A stretch of 64,000 nt of DNA from Halorussus caseinilyticus (GCF_029338395.1 NZ_CP119809.1:434001-498000); one strand, 5' to 3'. Shown: positions 16,404 through 25,973, counted from the first letter of the stretch. The notes: a model not told the origin generated them from the letters alone. Numbers and translations: made by a program.

Positions 16404-17507
16404 CTACCCTTCGAGCAGGTCCCGAATCGCCCGCCGGTGGCGCTCGGCGGTCTCCTCTCGCTCCGGTTCGGGTCGGTGGCCGTACCACAGCGAGAAGCAG
16501 GTCATCGGGAAGAGTCGAGTCACGGCGAGGTAGAGTTCGCGCCGTCGCTCGTCGGGGTGGTACGCCGCGTCGCTCGCCGCCCGGTACTCCTCGCGGAGGG
16601 CCGTCCGGACGCGCTCGCGGAAGGGGTCGTCGTGGGGTGCCCACCCGCTGAGGTACTGCTCGGTCACGACGAGGTTGTACTGGACCTCCAGCGTGTTGGC
16701 GTTGCCCCAGTCGAGGACCGCGCGGGTCTCGCCGGTCGCCGGGTCCACGAGCAGGTTGCCGAGTCGGTAGTCGTCGTGGCCCAGCACCGGCGCGAAGTCG
16801 CCGTCGAGCGCGTCTAAGCGGTCGGCGACGATTGACCGAACGTCCGACTCAAGGTCGGCGAACCGGTCGGCGACACTTTCGAGGCAGTCGTCGGCCAGTC
16901 GCTCGACGTGAGTGGCCCACGAGTCGCTGGCGGACTCGTGGGTGGTCAGGACGCGCCCGTCTACCGTCAGTCCCCCTCGGTCGCGGTCGGCGTCCGCTCC
17001 GAGTCGGACCGGGCCGAACGCCTCGAACTCGCCGAGGGCGTGGACCTCGGCGAGATTCCGGCCCGCGTCGCGGGCGAGTTGCTCCATCGCGTCGGCGGGC
17101 AACTCGCGGGCCTCGTTCTCGCGGACTTCGCCGTCGCGTCGGTCCATCAGAAAGAACGGCGCGGGCAGGTCGTCGTGGTCGTCCACCGCACCGACGACGC
17201 TCGGCACGGGAATCGAGGTACGGCGGTCGGCCAGCGATAGCAGGTAGGGTTCGGGCCGGAACGCCTCGGGGTCCAGAAACTCGCAGGCCTTCAGGACGCA
17301 CTCGCGGGGACCGGCGGGCGTCCCGACGGTGAGGAAGTAGACGACATCGGTACCCTCGTCGGCGGGCGCGGCCTCGCGGAGCGACCACGCCGAGCGAACC
17401 TCGCGGACCATCCGCCGGAGGGTGGCGTCGGTGAGTTCGTCGGCGTCTGGAGCGTCGTCTGTCTCGTCGTCGGCGTCTGGAGCGTCGTCGGCGTCCGCGT
17501 CGTCCAT
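16404..17507 (-). CDS. aminoglycoside phosphotransferase (APH) family protein
   Basis: A 367-residue kinase-fold protein. The catalytic loop is VLGHDDYRLGNLLVD (Brenner motif HxDxxxxN, here H-D-D-Y-R-L-G-N) and the metal-binding Asp is in AVLDWGNA. The N-lobe has VLKACEF and PFFLMDRRDG. The family phosphorylates small molecules such as sugars, choline or aminoglycosides; the substrate here is unknown and resistance should not be assumed. The first 30 residues contain two copies of DDAPDAD. The ATG at 17507 is favoured, since upstream codons are not protein-like. Confidence 0.8.
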   Translation of the reverse strand: MDDADADDAPDADDETDDAPDADELTDATLRRMVREVRSAWSLREAAPADEGTDVVYFLTVGTPAGPRECVLKACEFLDPEAFRPEPYLLSLADRRTSIPVPSVVGAVDDHDDLPAPFFLMDRRDGEVRENEARELPADAMEQLARDAGRNLAEVHALGEFEAFGPVRLGADADRDRGGLTVDGRVLTTHESASDSWATHVERLADDCLESVADRFADLESDVRSIVADRLDALDGDFAPVLGHDDYRLGNLLVDPATGETRAVLDWGNANTLEVQYNLVVTEQYLSGWAPHDDPFRERVRTALREEYRAASDAAYHPDERRRELYLAVTRLFPMTCFSLWYGHRPEPEREETAERHRRAIRDLLEG

Positions 17508-17611
17508 GCTCGCCGAGTCGGGGCCGCGCGGTAGAAATCTTACCCCGCTACGCGAGTCGGTGACAGGCGCGGAGCGGCGCACCGACGACTACCGGCGCGC
17601 CGGGGTACCGG

Positions 17612-18280
17612 CTACCGGCGCGCCGACGACTCCCGACCCCGGTCGGCGTGGCCCATCAGATAGCCGCCGAACCCGGTCATCCACAGCAAGAGGGGGTAGA
17701 CGACCCACCGCTCGACGCCGCCGAGTCCGAGGACGAGCAACGGGTTCGCGCTCCCGAGGAAAATCGCGCTCGCCAGCGCGGTCAGCGAGACGCCGCCGAA
17801 CGCGAGACAGAGGTACCGGAAGGGACTCGTGACGACCCGGGAGGAGAGGACGACGGTGACGCCGCCGCTGACGAACGTGAGCAGTGCGAAGATGCCGTGC
17901 CACGGGACGCGATTTCCGGGGAACACGCCGACGCCGAGGACGCCGACGCCGAACAGCGCGAGCGGAACCGAGACGACGCGGCGGCCGAACGTCCGGTGGA
18001 CGAAGTAGGTGGCGACGAGGACGAGCGCGCCCGAGAGAACCATCGTCGCGTTGAAGATGGTCGCCGAGGGCTGGTGGACGACGCTGTTGGGCGGCCGCGA
18101 GGCCCCGAGGTCGCTTATCTCCTGTAGAGTCGTGTACCCCGGATAGAACACCTCGGCGGTGATGATGCCGAGGAGCGCGATACCGCCGACGAGAAACGTG
18201 AGCGCCCCCGCGATGCTCGCGTCGTCGAGACCGAGCGCGGACCGCGAGGTCCGGGTCGGTCGCTCTCCGGCGTCGGTCAT
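17612..18280 (-). CDS. DUF998-family membrane protein
   Basis: A 222-residue protein with six predicted helices (for example AGALTFLVGGIALLGIITAE, PLALFGVGVLGVGVFPGN, YPLLLWMTGFGGYLMG). The segment SDLGAS followed by HQPSATIFNATMVLSG, and VFPGN...WHGIFALLTF, are typical of the DUF998 family, whose function is not known. The start is the ATG at 18280. Confidence 0.8.
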   Translation of the reverse strand: MTDAGERPTRTSRSALGLDDASIAGALTFLVGGIALLGIITAEVFYPGYTTLQEISDLGASRPPNSVVHQPSATIFNATMVLSGALVLVATYFVHRTFGRRVVSVPLALFGVGVLGVGVFPGNRVPWHGIFALLTFVSGGVTVVLSSRVVTSPFRYLCLAFGGVSLTALASAIFLGSANPLLVLGLGGVERWVVYPLLLWMTGFGGYLMGHADRGRESSARR

Positions 18281-18414
18281 CGGTCTGTACCACCACCGCA
18301 CCGGAGGAAAAAGTGTGGGCCGGGCTTCGAGTGATTTTTCGTTTGCTTACCAAATAAGAATGTTGCCCTCGGAATGTTTCGTATTGCTTTCGCGGGCTTG
18401 TCCCGTCCGTCCGG

Positions 18415-18846
18415 TCACTGTTGTTCGCCGAACTGGAACTCGTCGGCGGACTCCTCGCGCTTGAGTTCCGAGACGGTCCGGCGCATCTCCGACACGTCGT
18501 GTTCCACGTCCGAGAGTCGGTCGTCCAGCACCGACAGAATCTCGCTTTTGACCTTCTCGCCGTCGAAGCGTTCGCGCATCTGTTCCTCGACGGCGGCGGT
18601 GAACACCCGCACGAAGGCGGTGACGGTGCCGACGGCCCACACCAACACGCCCAGAACCACGGCCGCGAGACCCGGCGCGGCGGTCTCCAGCGCCGTCGAG
18701 AGGGCCGCGCCGCTCTCTAACTGACTGTACCCGTCCGCGATGCCCAACACGACGCCCGCGCCGACGAGTGCGCCACCGAGGAGGGTGGCGACCCCGGCGA
18801 GAATCACGTAGTACACTGCCCACCGAAGCGAACGACTCGCGTCCAT
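18415..18846 (-). CDS. two-helix membrane protein with cytoplasmic coiled coil
   Basis: A 143-residue protein: membrane helices at about 10-34 and 57-80, then a charged coiled coil (about 85-135, LDDRLSDVEHDVSEMRRTVSELKRE). It ends FQFGEQQ. The family is restricted to haloarchaea as far as I know and its role is unknown. Expression is supported by a good TATA box 25-33 bases upstream, which also confirms the ATG at 18846 and a leaderless mRNA. Confidence 0.75.
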   Translation of the reverse strand: MDASRSLRWAVYYVILAGVATLLGGALVGAGVVLGIADGYSQLESGAALSTALETAAPGLAAVVLGVLVWAVGTVTAFVRVFTAAVEEQMRERFDGEKVKSEILSVLDDRLSDVEHDVSEMRRTVSELKREESADEFQFGEQQ

Positions 18847-18870
18847 GCGTGGGTGACTCGGACGCGAGAG

Positions 18871-18879
18871 TATAAACTC
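18871..18879 (-). promoter_or_regulatory. TATA box for the gene at 18846
   Basis: GAGTTTATA on the minus strand, 25-33 bases from the ATG at 18846, so the start of transcription should fall at or next to the start codon. Confidence 0.6.
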
Positions 18880-19029
18880 ACCCGTTTTCGTGTCGAAAAC
18901 CGTTCAGATACGTCGGATGATGAAAATATTCGGACGGGAAGAAGTGTCGTGGGGGTGGGACGAGAACGGTGGTGGCTTCGTAGGTTAGTGACCGCGCCCG
19001 CACAGCACTGCACGGCGGTTTTGACCGGT

Positions 19030-19180
19030 AGCGAGGCGCTAGCTACTGCTTGAGCCAACAGAGACCGTACAGCACCGCACCGTCAACCGTACAGCACCGC
19101 AACCGCACCGCGCCCCCGTTCCTCCCCGCACCGCGAGCGCCATCGGCGCTCGCGGTGCGCGTCCCGTGGTCGGTGAAGTC
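19030..19180 (+). repeat. dispersed family-2 element, copy b
   Basis: CTAGCTACTGC, AGACCGTACAGCACCGCACC and further ACCGC repeats, followed by a 15-bp perfect hairpin (19127-19141 with 19145-19159, loop ATC). Head sequence matches the copies at 26.5 and 55.4 kb. It lies between two divergent genes, upstream of ppsA, which breaks the 3'-of-gene pattern of the other copies. Confidence 0.5.
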
Positions 19181-19243
19181 GTGCGCGTTCGGTGGCGTGC
19201 GTGGCCGGGCGACCTGTTCCGGTCGCGGCAATTTTTTCGATTC

Positions 19244-19307
19244 GAATATAAAACCCGCTTTCGAGTTAATATTCTCGGCACGGGGCGGTCGGAACATTCT
19301 TTATTCG
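19244..19307 (+). promoter_or_regulatory. two candidate TATA boxes for ppsA
   Basis: GAATATAAAA at 19244-19253 is the stronger match and would give a leader of about 55 bases. CTTTATTCG at 19299-19307 lies 26-34 bases before the ATG at 19333 and would give a leaderless mRNA. Both could be used under different carbon sources. Confidence 0.4.
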
Positions 19308-19332
19308 CCTTCCTGTTCTCCCACATGCACCA

Positions 19333-21669
19333 ATGGCTGTACTCTGGCTGGACGAAATCACCGCGGACGACCTCGAACTGGTCGGCGGGAAGGGCGCGTC
19401 GCTGGGGGAACTCACGGGCGCGGGCCTGCCGGTTCCGTCGGGGTTCGTGGTTTCGGCTGGCACCTACCGCTCGTTCATCGAGGAGACCGGCATCGCGGAG
19501 GAACTGTTCGAGGCCGTGGACGTGGACACCGAGGACTCCGCGGCGCTCGCCGAGGCCCAGTCGCGGGCCAAGGAACTCGTCTTGGAGACCGAGATGCCCG
19601 AGGACATCCGACAGGAAATTCTCGACTCCTACGACGACTTGGAAGACGGCGAGGCGTTCGTCGCGGTCCGGTCGTCCGCGACGGCCGAGGACCTGCCCGA
19701 CGCGAGTTTCGCGGGCCAACAGGAGACGTTCCTCAACGTCACCCGCGAGGACCTCGTGGACCGCGTGAAGCGTTGCTGGGCGTCGCTTTTCACCCAGCGC
19801 GCCATCTACTACCGACAGGAGAAAGGGTTCGCTCACGACAAGGTGGACATCGCGGTCGTCGTCCAGCGCATGGTTGACGCCGAGAAGTCCGGCGTGATGT
19901 TCACCAGCCATCCTTCGACCGGCGCGTCGAAGATTATCATCGAGGCGGCGTGGGGTCTCGGCGAAGCGGTCGTCTCGGGGTCGGTCTCGCCCGACAACTA
20001 CGTCGTGAACCGCGAGACCGGCGCGGTCGAGGAACTCACCATCGCCGACAAGAAGACGATGATGGAGAAAGACGACGAGACCGGCGAGACGGTCGAACGC
20101 GAGGTCGAAGACGACCGCCGCGAGGCCCAAGTGCTGGACGAGACCGACATCTCCCGACTCGTGGAACTCGGCGAACGCGTCGAGGACCACTACGACACGC
20201 CCCAAGACGTGGAGTGGGCCATCGTTGACGGAGAAGTCTTCATGCTCCAGTCCCGGCCCATCACGACGATAGACGACGGCGAGAGCGAAATCGAGACCGA
20301 CGCCGCCGCGGGCGCGAACGGCGACGAGGGTATCGCCGACGGGAGCGGCGGGGTCGAAGCCGCCAGCGCCGGAAGCGACGCCGGAGCGGGCAACGACGTT
20401 CTGGTCTCCGGACTGGGCGCGAGTCCCGGCATCGCCTCGGGCGCGGTCCGCATCGTGGACCAACTCGACCAACTCGACAAGGTGAGCGAGGGCGACATCA
20501 TCGTCACCGAGATGACGACCCCGGACATGGTGCCCGCGATGAAGCGCGCGGCGGGCATCGCCACCGACGAGGGCGGGATGACGAGTCACGCCGCCATCGT
20601 CTCGCGGGAGTTGGGCGTCCCGGCAGTCGTCGGGTGTACCGACGCCACCACATCGCTGACCGACGACCAGCGCATCAGTCTCGACGGCGACAAGGGCACC
20701 ATCACCGAGGGTCGGCCCGAGACCGAATCGGAAAAAGAGCGCGAACCCATCGAGGAAGCCCGACCGAAGGCCCCGGTCAAGCCGATGACCGCGACCGAGG
20801 TGAAGGTCAACGTCTCCATCCCGGAGGCCGCCGAGCGCGCGGCGGCGACCGGTGCGGACGGCGTGGGTCTGCTCCGGATGGAACACATGATTCTGTCCAC
20901 GAACAAGACGCCCGCGAAGTACCTCGACGACCACGGCGTGGACGCCTACGTCAACGAAATCGTGGAGGGCGTCCGCGGCGTCGCCGACGAGTTCTACCCC
21001 CGTCCGGTCCGCGTGCGGACTCTCGACGCGCCGACCGACGAGTTCCGCCAGTTGCAAGGCGGCGAGGACGAACCCGACGAACACAACCCGATGCTGGGCT
21101 ACCGGGGCATCCGGCGGAGTCTCGACCGACCGGAGGTGTTCGCCCACGAACTCGAAGCGTTCGCTCGCCTCTACGAGATGGGCTACGACAACGTGGAAAT
21201 CATGCTCCCGCTGGTCAACGACGCCGAGGACGTGATTCGGTCCCGCAACCTCATGGAGGAGGCGGGAATCGACCCCGAGAAGCGGACGTGGGGCGTGATG
21301 ATAGAGACCCCCGCCTCGGCGCTCGGCGTCGAGCAGATGGCCGAGCAGGGCATCGACTTCGCCTCGTTCGGCACCAACGACCTGACCCAGTACACGCTGG
21401 CGGTGGACCGCAACAACGGGAACGTCGCCGACCGGTTCGACGAACTCCACCCCTCGGTCCTCCAACTCATCAGCCAGACCATCGAGACCTGCCGCGAACA
21501 CGACGTTGACACCTCCATCTGCGGACAGGCCGGGTCGAAGCCCAAGATGGTTCAACACCTCGTCAACGAGGGCGTGAGTTCCATCTCGGCCAACATCGAC
21601 GCGGTACGCGACGTGCAACACGAAGTCAAGCGCGTCGAGCAGAAACTCCTGTTGGACTCGGTGCGCTGA
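19333..21669 (+). CDS. ppsA: phosphoenolpyruvate synthase, divergent type
   Basis: Makes PEP from pyruvate and ATP for gluconeogenesis (778 residues). The N-terminal ATP-binding domain has VGGKGASLGEL and VRSSATAEDLPDASFAGQQ. The swivel domain carries the phosphorylated His in GGMTSHAAIVSREL (His 419). The C-terminal TIM barrel has LLRMEHMI, NPMLGYRGIRRS, FGTNDLTQYTL and the Cys motif SICGQAGS. A Gly/Ala/Asp-rich linker (about 315-355) joins the first two domains. It differs from the second copy at 41521 at several active-site segments (RTLDAPTDEF against RLSDFKTDEY), so the two are distinct subtypes. Confidence 0.93.
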   Translation: MAVLWLDEITADDLELVGGKGASLGELTGAGLPVPSGFVVSAGTYRSFIEETGIAEELFEAVDVDTEDSAALAEAQSRAKELVLETEMPEDIRQEILDSYDDLEDGEAFVAVRSSATAEDLPDASFAGQQETFLNVTREDLVDRVKRCWASLFTQRAIYYRQEKGFAHDKVDIAVVVQRMVDAEKSGVMFTSHPSTGASKIIIEAAWGLGEAVVSGSVSPDNYVVNRETGAVEELTIADKKTMMEKDDETGETVEREVEDDRREAQVLDETDISRLVELGERVEDHYDTPQDVEWAIVDGEVFMLQSRPITTIDDGESEIETDAAAGANGDEGIADGSGGVEAASAGSDAGAGNDVLVSGLGASPGIASGAVRIVDQLDQLDKVSEGDIIVTEMTTPDMVPAMKRAAGIATDEGGMTSHAAIVSRELGVPAVVGCTDATTSLTDDQRISLDGDKGTITEGRPETESEKEREPIEEARPKAPVKPMTATEVKVNVSIPEAAERAAATGADGVGLLRMEHMILSTNKTPAKYLDDHGVDAYVNEIVEGVRGVADEFYPRPVRVRTLDAPTDEFRQLQGGEDEPDEHNPMLGYRGIRRSLDRPEVFAHELEAFARLYEMGYDNVEIMLPLVNDAEDVIRSRNLMEEAGIDPEKRTWGVMIETPASALGVEQMAEQGIDFASFGTNDLTQYTLAVDRNNGNVADRFDELHPSVLQLISQTIETCREHDVDTSICGQAGSKPKMVQHLVNEGVSSISANIDAVRDVQHEVKRVEQKLLLDSVR

Positions 21670-21691
21670 GGTCGCCGACTCGTCGGCGACC
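21670..21691 (+). terminator. 9-bp hairpin after ppsA
   Basis: GGTCGCCGA, loop CTCG, TCGGCGACC, starting one base after the ppsA stop codon. Confidence 0.45.
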
Positions 21692-21825
21692 CTCGATTCG
21701 CTCCCGATTCGCCGGATTAGCAACCCGGTAAGCCCGGCTTAGGGCGCATAATTCACAGCTAATCTCGAAAACGTCACGGCACTATACGCCCGGTTTATGG
21801 GTGGCGCGCCCGCAGTAGACGGGTA

Positions 21826-22809
21826 ATGGTTTCGCGTCGAGCAGTGCTCGCCGTCGCCGTGTTGGTTCTCGTCGCCGGATGCGCCGGAAGCGAGGAGACG
21901 ACGCCGCCGACGACTTCCGTAGAGACCCCGACGACCGCCGAACCCGCGACTACTACGTCGCCAGCGACGACCAGTTCCTCCCCCGCGACTACGGCGAACG
22001 CCTCCGCGAACGAGTCGCTCCCGCCGGGACTGAACGCTTCGGGCGTCGAGGACTCGGCGGTGCTGGTCGAGGCCCACCGAAGCGCGCTCAACAACTCCAG
22101 TTTCGCCTTCCGGTTCCGGTCGAACGTCTCGGTGGGCCAGTCGAGTCAGTGGACCAGACAGCGCGGCACCGTCGAAGCGGGCAAGTCGCCGCTGGTGGTC
22201 CACTCCGATAGCGTCCGGAACCTCTCCGGGGGAACGACCCGAGTCGCCACCGACCTGTGGGCCAACGACACGACCGTCGTGGTCCAGTACCACCGGCAGG
22301 ACCGGACCGAACTCCGGCGGTACAACCGAACCGGCGGGAACGTCGCCGACGAGACGTGGGCGCACCTGCCGCGGGCCGACCTCGACTCGCAGGTGACTCA
22401 ATCGTGGCTCGTGGAACTCGCGCTGACCGCCGGGGACTTCGAACTCGACCGCATAGAGCGACGTGACGGCCGGAGGGTCGCGGTCCTCCGAGCGACCGAA
22501 GCGGTCGAGGCGACCAACCTCACCGACCTGAACGCGACGGCGGTCGTGGACGAGGAGGGCCGGGTCCACTCGCTCTCGCTGACGGCGGCCTACGAGGGCG
22601 ACGACCGGAGTCGGATTCACTACGAATTCGAGTTGACCGATGTCGGGTCGGTCGCCGTGGAGCGTCCGATGTGGGTGGGTGCCGCGCTTCCGCCGACCAC
22701 CGAGAACGGAACGACGACGACCACGGTTCCGTCGGGCGACGAGACGGCGACCCCGACCGACGCCGAGACGACTACCGCCACCGCGACGACCACCGCCGAT
22801 TCGCGCTGA
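21826..22809 (+). CDS. secreted lipoprotein with Thr/Pro-rich linkers
   Basis: A 327-residue lipoprotein. The signal peptide ends in the lipobox VAGC (Cys 19), so the mature protein is anchored by lipid at the outer face of the membrane. A Thr/Pro/Ala linker (about 24-63) comes first, then a folded region (about 65-285) of beta strands with LTDLNATAVVDEEGRVHSL (cited as NATAVVDEEGRVHSL), which resembles LolA/LppX-like folds, and finally a second Thr-rich tail. The TATA-like TTTATGG at about 21796 is 25-30 bases from the ATG. Ligand unknown. Confidence 0.8.
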   Translation: MVSRRAVLAVAVLVLVAGCAGSEETTPPTTSVETPTTAEPATTTSPATTSSSPATTANASANESLPPGLNASGVEDSAVLVEAHRSALNNSSFAFRFRSNVSVGQSSQWTRQRGTVEAGKSPLVVHSDSVRNLSGGTTRVATDLWANDTTVVVQYHRQDRTELRRYNRTGGNVADETWAHLPRADLDSQVTQSWLVELALTAGDFELDRIERRDGRRVAVLRATEAVEATNLTDLNATAVVDEEGRVHSLSLTAAYEGDDRSRIHYEFELTDVGSVAVERPMWVGAALPPTTENGTTTTTVPSGDETATPTDAETTTATATTTADSR

Positions 22810-22838
22810 CTCGTGCGCGCAGTCCTGCGCGCACGAGT
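22809..22838 (+). terminator. 12-bp hairpin plus T-tract after the lipoprotein gene
   Basis: ACTCGTGCGCGC, loop AGTCCT, and its exact complement, beginning on the last base of the stop codon. A TTTTTT run follows at about 22877-22882. Confidence 0.5.
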
Positions 22839-22978
22839 GTCGGCGACGAGGAACCGAACCGTCGTTTGAAAATTTTTTGGCCGAATCCGGCTCGCGCCCC
22901 GGACGAGACGCCGATTTTGTAGTCGCACGATTCGACACATCCGCCACGTTCAAGCCGTCTCGCTGCAAGCGTGGGAAC

Positions 22979-24145
22979 ATGACACGCTCCGTGTGGCTCA
23001 AGGCCGACGACACGGTCGGCGACTGGGACGTTCGTCGGAAACGAATCACAGCAGGACTCGAAGCAGGCGTCGATTGGGTTCTAGTGGACGCCGAAGACGT
23101 AGAACGAGTGCGCGAACTCGGGGACGTGAACGTCGCCGCGTTCACCGACGGCGACGCGAAGGTGATGGACGAGACCGAACCGCAGGCCGACCCCGACGCG
23201 TTCGTCGTCGGCAAGGACGGCGAGGGCGACGGCACCGTAGACCTCCCCTCGGACTTCTCGGGGTCGGCCGATCTCTCGACGCTCCGGCGCGACGACAACC
23301 GGGCGAACGGGGCGTACGTCCGCATCCTGAGCAAGAACTACGAGGCGTTCGCGGAGGCGGCCGCCGCGGAGTCCGACTACACCATCGTCGTCGGCGAGGA
23401 CTGGACCATCATCCCGTTGGAGAACCTCATCGCGCGCATCGGCGAGGAGACCGAACTCGTCGCGGGCGTCACGACCGCCGAGGAAGCCCGGACCGCGTTC
23501 GAGACGCTCGAAATCGGGAGCGACGCGGTGTTGCTCGACACCGACGACCCCGACGAGATTCGCCAGACCGTCGAGGTGCGCGACGAGGCCGACCGCGAGA
23601 CGCTCGACTTGGACTGGGCGGAGGTTCGGAGCGTCGAGCGAACCGGGAGCGCGGACCGGGTGTGCGTCGATACCGGGAGTCTGATGAACCGCGACGAGGG
23701 GATGCTGGTCGGGTCGATGTCTCGCGGCCTGTTTTTCGTCCACGCTGAGACCGCCGAGTCGCCCTACGTCGCCTCCCGGCCGTTCCGGGTGAACGCGGGC
23801 GCGGTCCACGCCTACGTCCGGACGCCCGACGGCGGCACCAAGTACCTCGCGGAACTCAGGTCCGGAGACAACGTGCAGGTCGTAGACTTGGACGGCCACA
23901 CCCGCGAGGCGACGGTCGGTCGCGTGAAGATAGAGAAGCGCCCGATGTTCCGGGTCGAAGTCGAGTTCGACGACGGCGACCGGGTGGAGACGCTACTCCA
24001 GAACGCCGAGACCATCAAGGTCGCCACCCGCGACGGCCGGAAGGCGGTCACGGACCTCGAGGCGGGCGACGAACTCCGGGTCTACCGCGAGGGCGTCGCT
24101 CGCCACTTCGGGGAAGCCGTCGAAGAGAGCATCATCGAGAAGTAG
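22979..24145 (+). CDS. 3-dehydroquinate synthase II (archaeal shikimate pathway)
   Basis: A 388-residue enzyme of the archaeal route to dehydroquinate, in which amino-dideoxy-keto-heptonate is oxidatively deaminated and cyclised with NAD. Family segments are clear: SVWLKADDTVGDWDVRRKRI (first 20 of it), LSKNYEAFAEAAA, EDWTIIPLENLIA, SMSRGLFFVHAET and FRVNAGAVHAYV. It replaces bacterial AroB. AroD lies 1.2 kb downstream on the other strand, so the second and third pathway steps are neighbours. The partner that makes its substrate is outside the window. The start is the ATG at 22979. Confidence 0.93.
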   Translation: MTRSVWLKADDTVGDWDVRRKRITAGLEAGVDWVLVDAEDVERVRELGDVNVAAFTDGDAKVMDETEPQADPDAFVVGKDGEGDGTVDLPSDFSGSADLSTLRRDDNRANGAYVRILSKNYEAFAEAAAAESDYTIVVGEDWTIIPLENLIARIGEETELVAGVTTAEEARTAFETLEIGSDAVLLDTDDPDEIRQTVEVRDEADRETLDLDWAEVRSVERTGSADRVCVDTGSLMNRDEGMLVGSMSRGLFFVHAETAESPYVASRPFRVNAGAVHAYVRTPDGGTKYLAELRSGDNVQVVDLDGHTREATVGRVKIEKRPMFRVEVEFDDGDRVETLLQNAETIKVATRDGRKAVTDLEAGDELRVYREGVARHFGEAVEESIIEK

Positions 24146-24598
24146 TTACCGCGAGACCGCCTCGCCTTCGGTCGGACCGTTCGGACCGTCGCGTTCGGGA
24201 AGCGGGGTCGTACACCACTGACAGAAGTCGAGGTCCTCGTCTACGGGTTTGCCGCAGGACGGACACTGGTCGCCTTCCTCCTCGTCGGGCGTGCGCTGGA
24301 GCGCCAGCCAGTAGGCGTCGATGGCGCTGAACACACGGACGACCCAGATGGGGAGCAACGCCTTCAGCGGGAGGTCCCGAGTCGCTTCGAGGGCGGCGTC
24401 GAACGCCGCGCCGACGCTCGTCGCGCCGGTGGTCGCCGCGTCGGGAAGCGGGACGAACAGCAGTACCGCGCTGACCGCGAAGGCGAACCACATCACCGAC
24501 CGAAGCCACTCCTTGAGGTAGACGTGGCCGAGTCCGGGGAGGAAGAACGCGAGTAGTGCGCCCAACCACGGACGCTTTTCGGATTTCGTATGGGTCAC
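24146..24598 (-). CDS. membrane protein with C-terminal zinc ribbon
   Basis: A 150-residue protein with a TM2-like N-terminal pair of helices (GALLAFFLPGLGHVYLKEWL, about 12-30, and 35-52), a third hydrophobic stretch near 80-100, and a zinc ribbon CPSCGKP...CQWC at about 115-135. The ribbon is of the CPxCG type common in archaea. I associate it with DUF7575. It starts with GTG at 24598 and converges with the DHQ synthase gene, whose stop adjoins its own. Confidence 0.75.
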   Translation of the reverse strand: MTHTKSEKRPWLGALLAFFLPGLGHVYLKEWLRSVMWFAFAVSAVLLFVPLPDAATTGATSVGAAFDAALEATRDLPLKALLPIWVVRVFSAIDAYWLALQRTPDEEEGDQCPSCGKPVDEDLDFCQWCTTPLPERDGPNGPTEGEAVSR

Positions 24599-24778
24599 TA
24601 CTGGCGGGTAGCCGACCGACGTTAATAAATGCTGTCCCTGCGACGTTTCTCCGGTCGAATACGTCGAGCGTCCGACGAGAGCGACTACCGCGGGTCTCGG
24701 GCGTCGATTCGGGGGCGTCTGCGCTCGGTCGTCGGAAACGTCTCGGAGAAGCTAGAACGTCGATAGTCGGTCAGTCGG

Positions 24779-25150
24779 TTACTGGCGCGCCCACTCGAAG
24801 GCGTCCTCGCGGTCCTGCGTGGTGTGGGTCTCGATTTCGTCGGGGAGTTGGCTTCCGATAGCCATGGTCTTCGTCCGTCGCGCGACGATGGCCCAGCGGT
24901 CTACGCCGTGGTCGAGTCCGAGCTGACCCGCCTGTTCGAGGGTTTCGAACGTCTTGCTGTCGAAGTGGTCGTCGGCGTCGAGAACGAGGACGTGAGTGTC
25001 CACGTTGGCGTCGGAGATGAGCGGCGTCCACTCCTCGACGATGTTCTCGCCCTCCTCGGGCGAGATGTCGCCGGTGTACTCGATGAGCGTGAAGTTGTCT
25101 TCGACTCGAAGCGACCAGTTCTCGGACTCGGCTCCGCTTATCTGCTTCAT
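24779..25150 (-). CDS. SpoIIAA-like (STAS/SEC14-type) small protein
   Basis: A 123-residue protein (MKQISGAESENWSL). The pattern of strands and helices, with LIEYTGDISPEEGENIVEEW and HVLVLDADDHFDSKTFETLEQ, resembles SpoIIAA-like or haloarchaeal DUF proteins that bind lipids or act in partner switching; that match is by eye. The upstream region is very AT-rich (ATTTAAATATAG at about 25176-25190 on the minus strand), giving a strong core promoter. Confidence 0.6.
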   Translation of the reverse strand: MKQISGAESENWSLRVEDNFTLIEYTGDISPEEGENIVEEWTPLISDANVDTHVLVLDADDHFDSKTFETLEQAGQLGLDHGVDRWAIVARRTKTMAIGSQLPDEIETHTTQDREDAFEWARQ

Positions 25151-25301
25151 TTTATCTATGAAAATAATACGCCAACTCTATATTTAAATATTTCCATCTT
25201 ATTTTTATAAAATTAAAATAGTTAGTGAAATTAACCCACTGGATACGTATTGATTGCTCGACAACTTCTTACGGTGGGGATTTAAGCACGCTCGCTCGCC
25301 G

Positions 25302-25973
25302 TCAGGCGAGTTCGTCCACGAGTCGGGCCAGCGTCTCGAGGTCGTACTGGCCGGGCGCGGTAGCGTCCTCGGACTCGACCGGCGCGTAGCCGATTTTCGA
25401 CCCGTAGACCGGCGCGACCGCCCGCGAGTGGCGGCCCGGTTCGCCCATCGCCATCGTCGCCACGCGTTCGCCCGCGGACGCGAACTCGTGGGTGACCGCC
25501 AGTAGGTCCAGCACGTCGCCGCGGTCCTCGGCGGTGACGGCGAGTTTGCCAACGTCGGCGTGGTCGGTAGCCGACTCCAACAGGCCACGCAGGTCGGTCT
25601 CCGGCGGCGTGCGCTCGAAGTCGTGGACCGAGGCGACGACGGTGGTTCCGGCCCGGCGCGCGCGCTCGGCCACCCGGTCGCCCTCGCCCTCCGTCAGCGA
25701 CTGCAGTTCCACGTCCACCGCGCCGACGCAGGCGAGTTCGGCGGCCTCCGCGAGTTCCGCGAGGCGCGTCTCGTCGTCGTCTGCCTCGCCGCCCTCCCAC
25801 GCCGCGCGGTTGGTGGCGAGGACGGGCAACTCGCCGTCGTAGTCCCCGAGCGCGGCCAGCGGGTCGCTGGCGAGGTCCATCCGGAACTCCACGGCGTCGG
25901 CGTGTTCGCGGGCGCGGGGTTCGGCGTCGAGGTCGGTGACGCTCGCCGCGAGGACGAACTCCTCGAAGTTCAT
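25302..25973 (-). CDS. aroD: 3-dehydroquinate dehydratase, type I
   Basis: A 223-residue enzyme that dehydrates 3-dehydroquinate to 3-dehydroshikimate. The type I catalytic residues are visible: the Schiff-base Lys in DVGKLAVTAED and the general-base His in VVASVHDFERTP. EFRMDLA near residue 30 is the expected substrate strand. The ATG at 25973 is preferred to an upstream one. It lies close to DHQ synthase II, the previous pathway step. Confidence 0.92.
   Translation of the reverse strand: MNFEEFVLAASVTDLDAEPRAREHADAVEFRMDLASDPLAALGDYDGELPVLATNRAAWEGGEADDDETRLAELAEAAELACVGAVDVELQSLTEGEGDRVAERARRAGTTVVASVHDFERTPPETDLRGLLESATDHADVGKLAVTAEDRGDVLDLLAVTHEFASAGERVATMAMGEPGRHSRAVAPVYGSKIGYAPVESEDATAPGQYDLETLARLVDELA

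Noticed and set aside
19039-21723. 894-codon open frame antisense to ppsA
   Set aside because: It is the shadow of a high-GC gene; the sense strand has all PEP-synthase motifs, and the antisense product is rich in Arg, His and Val without domains.
24627-24764. 45-codon Arg-rich frame between two small genes
   Set aside because: No TATA box or Shine-Dalgarno at a useful spacing, composition typical of shadow frames.
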